Below, in pieces: positions 1 to 8,087 of a DNA stretch of 64,000 nucleotides (position 1 is its first letter; each line of letters begins with the position of its first letter). The translations under genes and the position numbers were made by a program. This stretch comes from an uncultured Eubacteriales bacterium (GTDB lineage Bacteria; Bacillota; Clostridia; Oscillospirales; UBA644), in NCBI GenBank assembly GCA_934501435.1, contig CAKSTW010000005.1, positions 170,110-234,109 of the forward strand, read 5' to 3'. The notes beneath the pieces were generated by a model that did no database searches, had not been told where the DNA came from, and was given only the letters and a program-made list of their open reading frames with translations.

Positions 1-1
1 A

Positions 2-361
2 TTCGTCGGAGTTTGCGACGATTTTATCACGCAGGCAAGAACCGGTTCTCCTTATGATTCGTATAATCTGCCGAAAGAGCCGCTCTCGCTTATGTGGATC
101 CCCGTCGCGATCATTATCGGCTTTATGTTATCCTTCATTACGGTGGGCAAAATGAAAGGCAAACTCAAAACCGTTCGTTTCAGACCCGAAGCGAACAGTT
201 ATATGAAAGCAGACAGCATGAATATCACGGAAAGTCGGGATATGTTCCTTTACAACACCGTAACACGCACCGCAAAACCGAAAGACAATGATTCGGGAGG
301 AAGCAGTACGCATACCTCTTCTTCAGGATCAACCCACGGAGGCGGCGGAGGTAAATTCTGA
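2..361 (+). CDS. TPM domain protein, C-terminal end (5' truncated)
   Basis: This is the last 119 codons of a gene that begins before the window; the reading frame is open from base 2. One membrane helix is visible (around IPVAIIIGFMLSFITVG), followed by a basic stretch and a low-complexity Ser/Thr/Gly tail ending in HGGGGGKF. In TPM_phosphatase (YgcG-like) proteins the soluble TPM domain precedes exactly this kind of helix and Gly-rich tail, which is the basis of the call. The TPM domain itself is outside the window. The next gene starts 25 bases downstream, so the two are probably co-transcribed. Substrate and role are unknown. Confidence 0.7.
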   Translation, partial: FVGVCDDFITQARTGSPYDSYNLPKEPLSLMWIPVAIIIGFMLSFITVGKMKGKLKTVRFRPEANSYMKADSMNITESRDMFLYNTVTRTAKPKDNDSGGSSTHTSSSGSTHGGGGGKF

Positions 362-386
362 TGTTCCGCCGGGAAAGGAGAAACTT

Positions 387-1367
387 ATGAAACGGATTTT
401 TATTATTTTATTTACCGTGGTTTTAGCGATTGCTATGATGTTCCCGTCGGCTGCGGCGGGGGCAATAACTCTCACCCTCCAACCGCAGAACGGAACTTTT
501 CCGGAAAATGCCACGGCTTATTGGAGTGTGGAGGCAACGGGAGAAAACCTGAAATATGATTGGTTTATCCGCTATAAGGGCGTGGATTACAATACTTCTA
601 AGTCCTTCGCGGAGCAGCACCCATGGCAGGACGGTGTCACCGGAGACGGCTACGGGAGAAACGAAACGGGAAACGGCTTTTTCATTAACGGTATTGGAAA
701 AGCTCTTGACGGCGCGGAGATTTATTGTGTTGTATCCAACGCCTCCGGAAGTGTGACTTCACAGGCTGCCATTATCACGGTCGGCGGAAAGAAATCCCCG
801 CCGGATATGACTGTCCCGGCGTCGGCATCGGCGGACAAGGGCGCTGCGCTGCAGCTGACCTGCAAGGCGACGGCTGCCAACGGCGATAAGGTAAAATCCT
901 ATCTCTGGTATGAAACCGCTACCGGTAAACTGAAAGATATCGTCGCTATCGGCGTCAGAGAGGGACAGCCCGCAAACGGTCCGAGCTTGACCTGCGACAC
1001 TTCGACACCCGGAACCAGGTATTACGTCTGTTATGTGGAGACCGCGCTCGGCGGAAGTTCGTATTCCAGCATCATTCCGGTCACTGTGACCGAAAAAGCG
1101 CCGGAGACGCCTCCCGCTCCGGAAAAACCTATCGACGAAAATCCCTCCGGAGAGGTTTCGCCGCCTGCGCCGAAACCCGACGAGACTCCCGGAACACCGG
1201 ATACGACGCCTGACACTTCCGGCACCGTGGACGGTACGCAGAACGGCGAAACGGACAACAAAAACGCAGTGTCGTGGACGGTCGTGTGGATAGCGGCAGC
1301 CGCCGCCGCGGTCGTCAGCGGAGGAGCAGTTGCGGTTCTGTTTATATGCAGGAAAAAGAAACCATAA
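387..1367 (+). CDS. Secreted Ig-like surface protein with C-terminal membrane anchor
   Basis: The start is the ATG at 387, 6 bases after a GGGAAAGGAG ribosome site; an upstream in-frame start at 288 lies inside the preceding gene. The 326-residue product has a signal peptide (residues 1-25), two Ig-like beta-sandwich repeats (about 27-130 and 135-228, with YDWFIRYKG and YLWYETATGK as the Trp cores), a Pro/Thr-rich stalk (about 230-285), one membrane helix and the basic tail CRKKKP. There is no LPXTG motif, so it is probably held by the helix alone and faces outward. Its ligand is unknown. It belongs to the plus-strand run that begins with the TPM protein. Confidence 0.65.
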   Translation: MKRIFIILFTVVLAIAMMFPSAAAGAITLTLQPQNGTFPENATAYWSVEATGENLKYDWFIRYKGVDYNTSKSFAEQHPWQDGVTGDGYGRNETGNGFFINGIGKALDGAEIYCVVSNASGSVTSQAAIITVGGKKSPPDMTVPASASADKGAALQLTCKATAANGDKVKSYLWYETATGKLKDIVAIGVREGQPANGPSLTCDTSTPGTRYYVCYVETALGGSSYSSIIPVTVTEKAPETPPAPEKPIDENPSGEVSPPAPKPDETPGTPDTTPDTSGTVDGTQNGETDNKNAVSWTVVWIAAAAAAVVSGGAVAVLFICRKKKP

Positions 1368-1393
1368 AAATTTTTATAAAGGAGAGAAGACCC

Positions 1394-1963
1394 ATGAGTA
1401 TCTTTGATAAACTGAAAAACACAGCCCAGCAGGCGGTTAATACAGCCGCACAATCCATCGGCAGCAAGAAGGAGACCTTCACTTTCACGTCGTTGCCGGA
1501 AAGTCTGGCTGAGATGCAGAAACTGCCCGAAGCGAGCCTTGATACCCCTTTCAAAACGGCTGCCCTGACGGTTCTTGCCCTCTGTGCTTATGCGGCTGAC
1601 AGAAACGTCGGCGCCGAGATGCTGAACTGGCTGCGCGGACCCCGTCCGCTGAACGGACAGGAGATTTCCTTCCTGAATGACCGTTTCCGCGACGGTAAGA
1701 CATATTTGCCTTTCACCTATTTCTCCGGTTCCACACCGGACAATAACTACACACCTTCCGAGCCGTATACGATTATAGTCGAAAGCAATCATGTATCCTG
1801 TGAGGAACAGGGTTATATGAAACTGTTTATCCCCTGCGGAGGAGCGGACGATCCCCGTCCCATCAAGATGCGTCAGCGTGGATCCGACGGCAAGTGGTTC
1901 TTATGGGAGCAGTACCTGCTGACCGGAGTCCGTACACCGAAATCCGCCGATCCGTGGGCTTGA
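1394..1963 (+). CDS. DUF6935 family protein
   Basis: The 189-residue product starts at the ATG at 1394 after a GGAGAGAAG ribosome site; a longer in-frame opening from 1274 overlaps the previous gene and is not the start. It opens with an amphipathic Ala-rich helix (MSIFDKLKNTAQQAVNTAA) and continues with a globular region. The string PESLAEMQKLPEASLDTPFK and the ending TPKSADPWA match my memory of the DUF6935 family common in Clostridia. There is no signal peptide or membrane helix, so it is likely cytoplasmic. The function of the family is unknown to me. Confidence 0.7.
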   Translation: MSIFDKLKNTAQQAVNTAAQSIGSKKETFTFTSLPESLAEMQKLPEASLDTPFKTAALTVLALCAYAADRNVGAEMLNWLRGPRPLNGQEISFLNDRFRDGKTYLPFTYFSGSTPDNNYTPSEPYTIIVESNHVSCEEQGYMKLFIPCGGADDPRPIKMRQRGSDGKWFLWEQYLLTGVRTPKSADPWA

Positions 1964-1990
1964 TGATTTGATGAGAAGGAGGAAACAATA

Positions 1991-2398
1991 ATGGATATTC
2001 GCGGAATTTGGAAAGTCAAAGAGATCCGTGTACCTACACCGGAAGGAGAAAAGGTTTTTTCGCCGGACAATCCGCCGGATGATGAGAGATTTGAGGGCAG
2101 CGCCGAACTGATGAAGTACAGGACGGAATTTGCCGATGACGGTGTTCTGAACACTCTGATGTTCGTTCCGGAGGAGATGCGCGAAGAGGCAGCAAAGCAT
2201 GGGGCTGTCGTCCGCGAGGACGGATATGCCGCTTTTGAAAGCACTGTCTGGAAGGAAGAGAACGGAAAGTTCTATTATGACACAAAGATCGAGGGCGAAG
2301 TCCTCGGGGAAAAGGTCGATTCCTTTGCGGAGATTCCCGTCACCGAAGACGGCTGCCTGCTGTACAGCTACGGAATGATCCTTCTTGAAAGAGTCTGA
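1991..2398 (+). CDS. Conserved hypothetical protein, lipocalin-like in appearance
   Basis: I do not recognise this 135-residue soluble protein. It opens with MDIRGIWKV and is rich in beta-prone, charged segments; the opening IRGIWKVKEI followed by alternating strands resembles small lipocalin-like or DUF barrel proteins, which is only an impression. It has no signal peptide, membrane helix or cysteine cluster. The ribosome site AGAAGGAGG lies just upstream, 27 bases after the DUF6935 gene, so it is most likely part of the same transcript and may work with it. Confidence 0.6.
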   Translation: MDIRGIWKVKEIRVPTPEGEKVFSPDNPPDDERFEGSAELMKYRTEFADDGVLNTLMFVPEEMREEAAKHGAVVREDGYAAFESTVWKEENGKFYYDTKIEGEVLGEKVDSFAEIPVTEDGCLLYSYGMILLERV

Positions 2399-2427
2399 TC
2401 CGGCTTACGGATACGCGGGGTGATACA

Positions 2428-2769
2428 ATGAATGTTGATAATCCCTATAATCTCGATCTGGAATCAACCGAAACTCAGACCGTGAGTGAGAGCCGCGCCG
2501 ACGAGTCGGTTCTGAAGGAGACTTTCAGTGTATATTTCGGCGGATTGAACTATTTCTTTGCCGCCGAACAGGCTGAACTTACCCTTGCGGACGTAACGGC
2601 GCATATCGGTGTCGATCCTTCGGAATACCGTTACGATGCCGAGAGAGAGGCCCAAATCTATTCATGGTATGCCGCAAAAAAACATACAAGAGTTCTGCAT
2701 GTCTGGTTTAAGGACGGCAAACTCTATGCTTGCGGCGCATATAATCTCGGTTTTCCGAAAATGTCTTAG
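2428..2769 (+). CDS. Small hypothetical protein
   Basis: This 113-residue soluble protein is not recognised. The N-terminal 30 residues are polar and probably disordered. A folded part follows around YFGGLNYFFAAEQAEL and ends with LHVWFKDGKLYACGAYNLGF. Translation starts at the ATG at 2428 after a GGGGTGATACA stretch that gives a moderate ribosome site. It closes the run of four short unknown genes that share strand and close spacing. Confidence 0.55.
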   Translation: MNVDNPYNLDLESTETQTVSESRADESVLKETFSVYFGGLNYFFAAEQAELTLADVTAHIGVDPSEYRYDAEREAQIYSWYAAKKHTRVLHVWFKDGKLYACGAYNLGFPKMS

Positions 2770-2802
2770 TTTATGCGTGAGAGGCTTGCTTCGGCAGGCT
2801 TC

Positions 2803-2843
2803 TTTCCGAAAGGCACCGCGCGGGTTACGGCGCCCTTCGGAAA
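2803..2843 (+). other. Strong hairpin covering the lipoprotein ribosome site region
   Basis: The arm at 2803-2814 (TTTCCGAAAGGC) pairs with 2832-2843 (GCCCTTCGGAAA) with a single mismatch. The 3' arm runs into the AAAGGA ribosome site of the next gene, whose ATG is at 2853. There is no T tract after it, so it is not a standard terminator; it could limit translation or protect the mRNA. This is an inference from pairing alone. Confidence 0.4.
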
Positions 2844-2852
2844 GGAAAATAA

Positions 2853-4229
2853 ATGAAAAAGTTTTTTTTATGCATTATATTGTTAGTAATGTGCCTTTCC
2901 GCATGCTCATCAAAACAAGGTAACGTTAACAAAAATGACAGTGAGTATTACGGAGGCGATCCGATGGATGTTAAAAGTTTTAAGCTGGTACAGACCGATA
3001 TGTCGTCACAGCGATATGTCTACGAGGGATATAAAACGGAGAACGGCGTTCATTTGGAGTATTACATAAGCACGAACGAGTGGGATGATACGGTTTCGGA
3101 TTATGCAGAATGCCGTGATATCGTCCGCGAAATTGACGGAGACGAAAATCTTTTTCAAAAACTGTGCGAGTTGTTCGGTAATTGCAGAGTAGGAGAATGG
3201 GCAGGCTTTCACGGTTACAATTCGCAGGTTCTTGACGGAAGCAGTATAAGTTTTAATGCCGTACTGACGGACGGCAGAGAGGTTAATGCCGACGGAAACA
3301 ACAGTTTTCCGAAGAATTATACAACGTTTACACGGGAACTTAATAAACTTATAACGTCGGAAAAAATAAGCAAGACCGTATTTACCGACGGAACGTATGA
3401 GGTTACGCTGCCGGAAAGTTGGGTGGGCACGGTCTCTGCAAGCTTTTCAAAAGACTTTGTGGCATTTTATGTTGATAAAACCGACGGTGGAGAACTTACC
3501 TTTTTTATAATAGATAACGATAAAAACGGTTATTCATCGGATTCCTATAAGGGAAGAATAGAAGCCGGGCGGCTTATTTCGGGCGAAGATGTCAGATTTA
3601 TTACGGCGCGCGACAATTATTCGATAGCTTCGTATGCGAAAAGCGTCTCCGAGGAGGCTGCTGCGATTTGGGATAATTATGAAAACGATAAACGTGCCGT
3701 AATTGAAAGTCTGCGCGGTGTAAACGGCTATGAGTTTTTCCCTGAAGACGGAAATATTCTGTACTACGCAGATGCGAGGGCGATGGCAGATGAAGCGAGA
3801 AGCCTTTGGCTGAGTTTGAATTTTGCGGGCGAGTATCCGGGAAGTGCAAAGCCGGTTCGGTTCAGACGGCGGAATTATCTGCCCATGTTTCCCGCGTATG
3901 ATTATACCGATACTGTCGAAAAGGTCCGCAAAAAATTCTTAAATGTCTTTTCGGAGGAATTTACGGACAGAACACTTAAGCGTGCCGTTGCCGACAGGGA
4001 ACTGATCGAACACAAAGGCGATGTCTGTGTGCTTTGTAAGAAATATAAGGGTAAACCTTCGTACAATAATTGGGTGGACAGCGTCCGGGAGGACGGCGAC
4101 GGGAAATTTACGGTCGTTGTCGCAGTAAGAATACCTCCGGACGGCGATACGATTTATGTCGACCTTCCGACAGAGAAAAATGCCGCGGGGAAGTTTGTGT
4201 TTACGGATTATCCGTACTGGGATATATAA
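2853..4229 (+). CDS. Secreted lipoprotein of unknown function
   Basis: The 458-residue product has a lipoprotein signal ending in LSAC, so Cys18 should be lipidated and the protein held on the outer face of the membrane. The rest is soluble and rich in acidic and aromatic residues with no motif I can name. The first half alternates short strands; a Tyr/Asp-rich stretch lies in the middle. The ATG at 2853 follows an AAAGGAAA ribosome site. It is the last gene before a gap with a strong promoter, so it probably ends the first transcription unit, although no clear terminator follows. Confidence 0.6.
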   Translation: MKKFFLCIILLVMCLSACSSKQGNVNKNDSEYYGGDPMDVKSFKLVQTDMSSQRYVYEGYKTENGVHLEYYISTNEWDDTVSDYAECRDIVREIDGDENLFQKLCELFGNCRVGEWAGFHGYNSQVLDGSSISFNAVLTDGREVNADGNNSFPKNYTTFTRELNKLITSEKISKTVFTDGTYEVTLPESWVGTVSASFSKDFVAFYVDKTDGGELTFFIIDNDKNGYSSDSYKGRIEAGRLISGEDVRFITARDNYSIASYAKSVSEEAAAIWDNYENDKRAVIESLRGVNGYEFFPEDGNILYYADARAMADEARSLWLSLNFAGEYPGSAKPVRFRRRNYLPMFPAYDYTDTVEKVRKKFLNVFSEEFTDRTLKRAVADRELIEHKGDVCVLCKKYKGKPSYNNWVDSVREDGDGKFTVVVAVRIPPDGDTIYVDLPTEKNAAGKFVFTDYPYWDI

Positions 4230-4275
4230 AAAAAGATTTGCTCACCTGCTGATTTATAAGAGGTTCTTCTTCCTC

Positions 4276-4304
4276 TTGACATTCTTTCCGGCTGTGGATA
4301 TAAT
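4276..4304 (+). promoter_or_regulatory. Consensus housekeeping promoter for the kinase-serpin unit
   Basis: A perfect -35 TTGACA (4276-4281), a 17-base spacer and a perfect -10 TATAAT (4299-4304) are present. Transcription should start near 4311, about 250 bases before the first coding codon, leaving a long leader. Confidence 0.85.
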
Positions 4305-4310
4305 ATAGTC

Positions 4311-4555
4311 GGAGAGGATATACAACCGAGGTCCGGATAAATGCGTTTCATTTGTTGAAGCGGCGGAATACCGGAGCCTTTCATGACTTATGCGCGGGAC
4401 GGGCGGTAAGTACGGAGCAAAAAAATAAAAGATGACGGTAAAACATTCATATAGTAGGCAAAGTCGATCGGCGAAGCCCACGAGCAGATAAAAGAAAACA
4501 AGGCATCGGTTTTGCACGGCAAGACCGGTGCCTTGCGGCATTTTACAGGAGGTGC
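4311..4555 (+). ncRNA. Long structured mRNA leader, possible regulatory RNA (class not recognised)
   Basis: The 250 bases between the promoter and the GTG at 4561 hold no convincing gene. Pairings visible by eye are a UCCGG/CCGGA stem enclosing a hairpin (CGTTTCA/TGAAGCG) near 4338-4378, and a 12-bp stem with one wobble pair at 4499-4510 and 4524-4535 just before the ribosome site GGAGGTG. The last stem is not followed by a T tract, so control would act on translation rather than termination. I compared it from memory with common riboswitch classes and found no match. It may be a cis-regulatory RNA for the downstream kinase-like gene. Confidence 0.4.
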
Positions 4556-4560
4556 GACAA

Positions 4561-5181
4561 GTGAAGAAGATCATCACAGTAGGACGTGAGTTCGGAAGCG
4601 GCGGCCGTGAACTCGGTCGAAGGATCGCGGAGATCCTGCAAATCGCATATTACGATCATGAAATCGTCACGGAGATTTCCGCGAGGACAAAACTTTCCGA
4701 GGAATATGTGGAACGCATCACCGAGGACCGTCCGCATATAACCTATCCCATTCATACCGGCACGAGTTTTCATACGGCATATTATTATACGGAGTTTGAC
4801 AGGTGTCTTACGGTGTTTGCCGAGCAGCATAACATTATTAAGGAATTGGCGGAAAGATCCGACTGCGTTATCGTCGGGAGATGCGCCGATTATATTCTGA
4901 AGGAAAAAGCCCCTTTTCGTATTTTTGTATATGCCGATACCGAAAGCAAACTGAAACGCTGTCGGGACAGAAGCCCGGACGACGAAAATATGTCCGATTC
5001 CAAAATGAAAAGAAACATACTTTCCATTGATAAGGGAAGAGCGAGATATTACAACTATTTCAGCCGGCAAAAATGGGGTGATCGCGAAAACTACGATCTG
5101 CTTATCAACACGTCGGGAAAAGATATCAGGCAAATTTCCGAAGCGACAGCCGAGTATCTGAAAAGTTATCTGTTTGAGTGA
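4561..5181 (+). CDS. Cytidylate kinase-like family protein
   Basis: The GTG at 4561 is taken as the start because AGGAGGTG precedes it by a normal distance; the in-frame ATG at 4528 would sit inside the leader hairpin. The 206-residue protein has a P-loop-like start ITVGREFGSGGRELGRRIAE, then DHEIV and a later IVGRCADYIL segment, the pattern of the cytidylate kinase-like (AAA_26) family. The P-loop reads GREFGSGGRELG and lacks the usual GK[ST], as is normal for this family. The real substrate is unknown. It is followed 33 bases later by the serpin gene. Confidence 0.8.
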   Translation: MKKIITVGREFGSGGRELGRRIAEILQIAYYDHEIVTEISARTKLSEEYVERITEDRPHITYPIHTGTSFHTAYYYTEFDRCLTVFAEQHNIIKELAERSDCVIVGRCADYILKEKAPFRIFVYADTESKLKRCRDRSPDDENMSDSKMKRNILSIDKGRARYYNYFSRQKWGDRENYDLLINTSGKDIRQISEATAEYLKSYLFE

Positions 5182-5214
5182 CGGATATTCAGGCATGAAT
5201 TGGAGGAAACTGCG

Positions 5215-6465
5215 ATGAAAACAAAACGATGTGCGGCTGTTATTCTGTGCCTGTCTTTTATTGCGGCAGGACTTCTGGGCTTTTCGGGCTGTGGGGCAAA
5301 AATTCAGGCAGAGAACCTTATGGAGGGCTTTACGGCAAAGACGGTTTCAGGCAATGCTGCGGATGACGCTTTCATAAACAGCACCGCGGACTTTGCGATC
5401 AAACTTTTTCAAAAAACGCGCGATACCGAAAAAAACAGTCTTATTTCTCCTCTGTCGGTCATGCTGGCGCTCTCGATGACGGCAAACGGGGCGAAGGGGG
5501 AAACCCTTGCTCAAATGGAAAATCTTCTCGGCGGAGATATTCCCATGGAAACGCTCAACGAATATATCTATTCCTATATTAAGGCGCTGCCCTCAGAAAA
5601 AACGGCAAAACTGAATATCGCAAATTCCATATGGTTCAGGGACAACGCTTTTACGGCGGAAAACTCTTTTTTGCAGAAGAACGCGGATTATTACGGCGCG
5701 GCGGCATACAAATCGGCGTTTGACGGCGAAACGCTGCGCGATATCAACAACTGGGTAAAAAACAACACCGACGGCATGATAGACAAAATTATAGACAAAT
5801 TTGACACGGATGCCGTGATGTATCTTATCAACACCGTTCTGTTTGACGCCGAGTGGGAGAGTATCTACAAAAAGAACGAGGTCGGAGACGGCGTCTTTAC
5901 GGCGCTGAACGGTTCAAAGAGAACTGTTTCTATGATGTATTCGGACGAACACAGTTATCTTGACGACGGCAGGGCGACGGGATTTATCAAACCGTATAAG
6001 AACGGGTACTGTTTTGTTGCTTTGCTGCCGAACGACGGCGTCTCGCTTAACGACTATGTTGCCTCCATGACCGGAAAGTCCTTTGTCGACACAATCAAAA
6101 ACGCCTTGGATGTCCCCGTTGAAACGGCAATACCGAAGTTTTCCTACGATTACGATATTGAAATGAGCGGCGCGCTGAAAGCACTCGGTATGAACCTGCC
6201 GTTTGATTCGGAAAAAGCGGATTTCTCGGGGCTCGGTCTTTCCGACAACGGCAATATTTTTATCAGCCGCGTGCTCCACAAGGCTTACATCTCCGTTGAT
6301 GAAAAAGGCACGAAGGCAGGCGCGGCGACCGTTGTTGAAACAAAGGATGCAGCCGTTATTGACGGAATTTACAGAGTGACGCTTGACCACCCGTTCATCT
6401 ATGCCGTTACAGACGCCGACGGACTGCCGATATTTATCGGCGCGGTCACGGATATCGGAAAGTAA
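5215..6465 (+). CDS. Secreted lipoprotein serpin (serine protease inhibitor)
   Basis: The ATG at 5215 follows GGAGG; a TTG 15 bases upstream overlaps that ribosome site. The product (416 residues) has a lipobox FSGC with Cys26, so it should be tethered outside the cell. The full serpin fold is visible: NSLISPLSVMLALSMTANGA early, then NWVKNNTDGMIDKII, and near the end the hinge KGTKAGAATVVETK followed by DHPFIYAV. Small residues at the hinge positions fit an inhibitory serpin that traps a protease by loop insertion. If the loop has the alpha-1-antitrypsin length, the bait bond would be Ala-Ala, but the C-terminal side of the loop is about three residues longer, so this is uncertain. It may protect the cell from host or microbial proteases. 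Confidence 0.9.
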   Translation: MKTKRCAAVILCLSFIAAGLLGFSGCGAKIQAENLMEGFTAKTVSGNAADDAFINSTADFAIKLFQKTRDTEKNSLISPLSVMLALSMTANGAKGETLAQMENLLGGDIPMETLNEYIYSYIKALPSEKTAKLNIANSIWFRDNAFTAENSFLQKNADYYGAAAYKSAFDGETLRDINNWVKNNTDGMIDKIIDKFDTDAVMYLINTVLFDAEWESIYKKNEVGDGVFTALNGSKRTVSMMYSDEHSYLDDGRATGFIKPYKNGYCFVALLPNDGVSLNDYVASMTGKSFVDTIKNALDVPVETAIPKFSYDYDIEMSGALKALGMNLPFDSEKADFSGLGLSDNGNIFISRVLHKAYISVDEKGTKAGAATVVETKDAAVIDGIYRVTLDHPFIYAVTDADGLPIFIGAVTDIGK

Positions 6466-6573
6466 TGCGTAACGAAAACAGAAAAAGCGTCTGCGAAGAG
6501 AAAAACACCGTGCCGACGTTTCTTTGTGAGGGGCTCGGATAAAGCCCCTTCGGAAATATCTGCAAAAAATAGA

Positions 6574-6616
6574 ACGCCCTCGGAAACCGTAAGTCACGGG
6601 ATCCGAAGGCGTTTTT
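6574..6616. terminator. Bidirectional terminator between serpin and relQ
   Basis: The arm ACGCCCTCGGA pairs with TCCGAAGGCGT and is followed by TTTTTC on the plus strand; on the minus strand the hairpin lies just after the relQ stop. It can serve both converging genes. A second GC-rich hairpin with GGGGCT/AGCCCC lies at about 6530-6546. Confidence 0.75.
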
Positions 6617-6627
6617 CTTCTGTTGGT

Positions 6628-7272
6628 TTATTCGGTTTTTTGTGCCGCTTTGATCCTGCGGTACATATCCTGCATCTGCCGATCGATTTCCGCTATCTTT
6701 TCGGCGCAGGCGAACATTTCCTCGTTAATACCCTCAGGCAGTTTTGTTTTGTCCACTTTATATCGGATATCATGTTCAAGACTTGCCCAGAAATCCATGG
6801 CGATCGTGCGCAGCTGGATCTCCGCCACGACGTACTCCGTTCGGTCGGAAAGATAGACCGGAATACGGGTATCCAGATGCAGAGAACGGTACCCGTTGTA
6901 ATTCGGCTCCCTGATATAATCCTGCTTTTTGAGGATCTCAACATCTTTCTGCCGTTCGAATATCTCGGCGACGCGGTATACGTCGTCTATATAGTTGCAA
7001 ACGACGCGCACTCCGGCAATGTCGTTGATATTCTCCTTTGCAGAGGCAATGGTAAAAGGCATGCCTTTCTTTGCGAGCTTTGCCAAGATGCTCTGCGCGG
7101 ACTTTACGCGGCTTTCGATGTGATGAATGGGGTTGCGTGAATACTGTATATTAAACTCGCTGTTAAGTACTTCAAATTTCAGAGCCAACTGTTTTACGGC
7201 TGACTCATAAAGGTTACGCATAACAAGAAAATCCTGCGTATTTTCAAAGGGGAGGGTTTGTGTTTTATCCAT
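6628..7272 (-). CDS. relQ: Small alarmone synthetase, (p)ppGpp synthesis, RelQ type
   Basis: The 214-residue protein is a single RelA/SpoT synthetase domain without hydrolase or TGS parts, the size of RelQ/YjbM enzymes. Synthetase motifs are clear: DIAGVRVVC at about 84-92, EPNYNGYRSLH at 122-132 (the GTP-contacting Tyr) and EIQLRTIAMDFWASLEH at 151-167. It transfers pyrophosphate from ATP to GDP or GTP, raising (p)ppGpp in the cytoplasm. A GGAAGG ribosome site precedes the ATG. It lies 80 bases downstream of HU on the same strand, with a terminator between, so it may be read through from HU or have a weak promoter of its own. Confidence 0.9.
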   Translation of the reverse strand: MDKTQTLPFENTQDFLVMRNLYESAVKQLALKFEVLNSEFNIQYSRNPIHHIESRVKSAQSILAKLAKKGMPFTIASAKENINDIAGVRVVCNYIDDVYRVAEIFERQKDVEILKKQDYIREPNYNGYRSLHLDTRIPVYLSDRTEYVVAEIQLRTIAMDFWASLEHDIRYKVDKTKLPEGINEEMFACAEKIAEIDRQMQDMYRRIKAAQKTE

Positions 7273-7303
7273 ATAAGAACCTTCCGATCTATATTACTTT
7301 ATT

Positions 7304-7347
7304 CTTAAAAACAGGACTTACAGTGCCGCGGTGCTGTAAGTCCTGTT
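7304..7347 (-). terminator. Terminator after HU gene
   Basis: A perfect 14-bp stem (7310-7323 with 7334-7347, AACAGGACTTACAG and its complement) with a 10-base loop is followed on the minus strand by a short T-rich run. It sits directly after the HU stop codon. Confidence 0.8.
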
Positions 7348-7352
7348 TCGGG

Positions 7353-7628
7353 TTACTTTTTCAGTGCATCCTTAAACGTCCTGCCTGCCCTGAAAGTCGG
7401 GACGACAGAAGCAGGTATGCCGATCGCGGCGCCTGTGGCGGGATTGTGTCCCGTGCGGGCAGCCATCTTTCTCGATCCGAATGTGCCGAAGCCCATAAAT
7501 CGGACAGCGTCGCCTTTCGCGACAGTGTCGGTGATTGCGGCAAGCAGAGAGTCGATAACTGCGGCGGTATCCTTTTTGGATACGCCTGCGCTTGCGGAAA
7601 CCGCATCAACGATTTCTTTTTTTGTCAT
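7353..7628 (-). CDS. hup: HU family DNA-binding protein
   Basis: The 91-residue protein has the HU/IHF fold: two N-terminal helices (MTKKEIVDAVSASAGVSKK), the signature GFGTFGSRKMAARTGHNP at about 47-64 and the beta-arm ending in FRAGRTFKDALKK. It forms dimers that bend and compact DNA in the nucleoid. A GGAGAG ribosome site precedes the ATG at 7628, and a minus-strand promoter lies about 80 bases upstream. The length and motif are normal for the family. Confidence 0.95.
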   Translation of the reverse strand: MTKKEIVDAVSASAGVSKKDTAAVIDSLLAAITDTVAKGDAVRFMGFGTFGSRKMAARTGHNPATGAAIGIPASVVPTFRAGRTFKDALKK

Positions 7629-7703
7629 TTTACCTGCTCTCCTTTCCCGTATTTAACCGATATTGCCGTAATACCGTATCGGACACCGGATCCCCATAAC
7701 ATT

Positions 7704-7733
7704 ATTATATCATAAAATATGCAGAGCGGTCAA
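7704..7733 (-). promoter_or_regulatory. Promoter of HU gene
   Basis: On the minus strand -35 TTGACC (7728-7733), an 18-base spacer and -10 TATAAT (7704-7709) are present, about 75 bases upstream of the HU start. Confidence 0.7.
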
Positions 7734-7806
7734 TAGATACGAAACAGAAAATAAAAATTTGTATATAAGCACAAAAACGAACGGCGGAATTTGTATATTC
7801 TGCCCA

Positions 7807-7835
7807 TTGATTTTTGAGGGAAAATATGCTATTAT
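7807..7835 (+). promoter_or_regulatory. Promoter of the 7.84-8.13 kb non-coding RNA
   Basis: -35 TTGATT (7807-7812), a 17-base spacer and -10 TATTAT (7830-7835) direct plus-strand transcription starting near 7842. It lies back to back with the HU promoter. Confidence 0.7.
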
Positions 7836-8057
7836 ATAGATGCAAGGAGGAAGAGGTGATACCAGTGACCTGAGTACTCGCTCCCTTATATAAATATAAA
7901 AGGGAGAAACGCATCGGCACCGAAAAAACACGTTATAACGCCTGAGAGTTTGGCCGCTTCAGTAGGCAAGTCCATCGCACTGCGGTGTTTATATAGAGGG
8001 GCGTAGTTCCGCGGATACAACAGGGTGCCATCAAACAAGGAAAGAGAGGTATATAAA

Positions 8058-8087
8058 ATGATGTTAGATATCAAGAGCGAAGGATAG
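8058..8087 (+). CDS. Possible nine-residue leader peptide in the RNA
   Basis: An AGAGAGG ribosome-like site at 8043-8049 is followed after 8 bases by ATG and the codons for MMLDIKSEG, then TAG. The stop codon overlaps the first two bases of the terminator stem. This placement would let a translating ribosome interfere with the terminator, as in attenuation, but it could be chance. Confidence 0.3.
   Translation: MMLDIKSEG

Noticed and set aside
4311..4555. Known riboswitch classes (fluoride, guanidine, c-di-GMP, Mn, SAM, T-box) for the 4.3-kb leader
   Set aside because: I recalled the conserved cores of these classes and could not fit any to the leader, so it was left unassigned.
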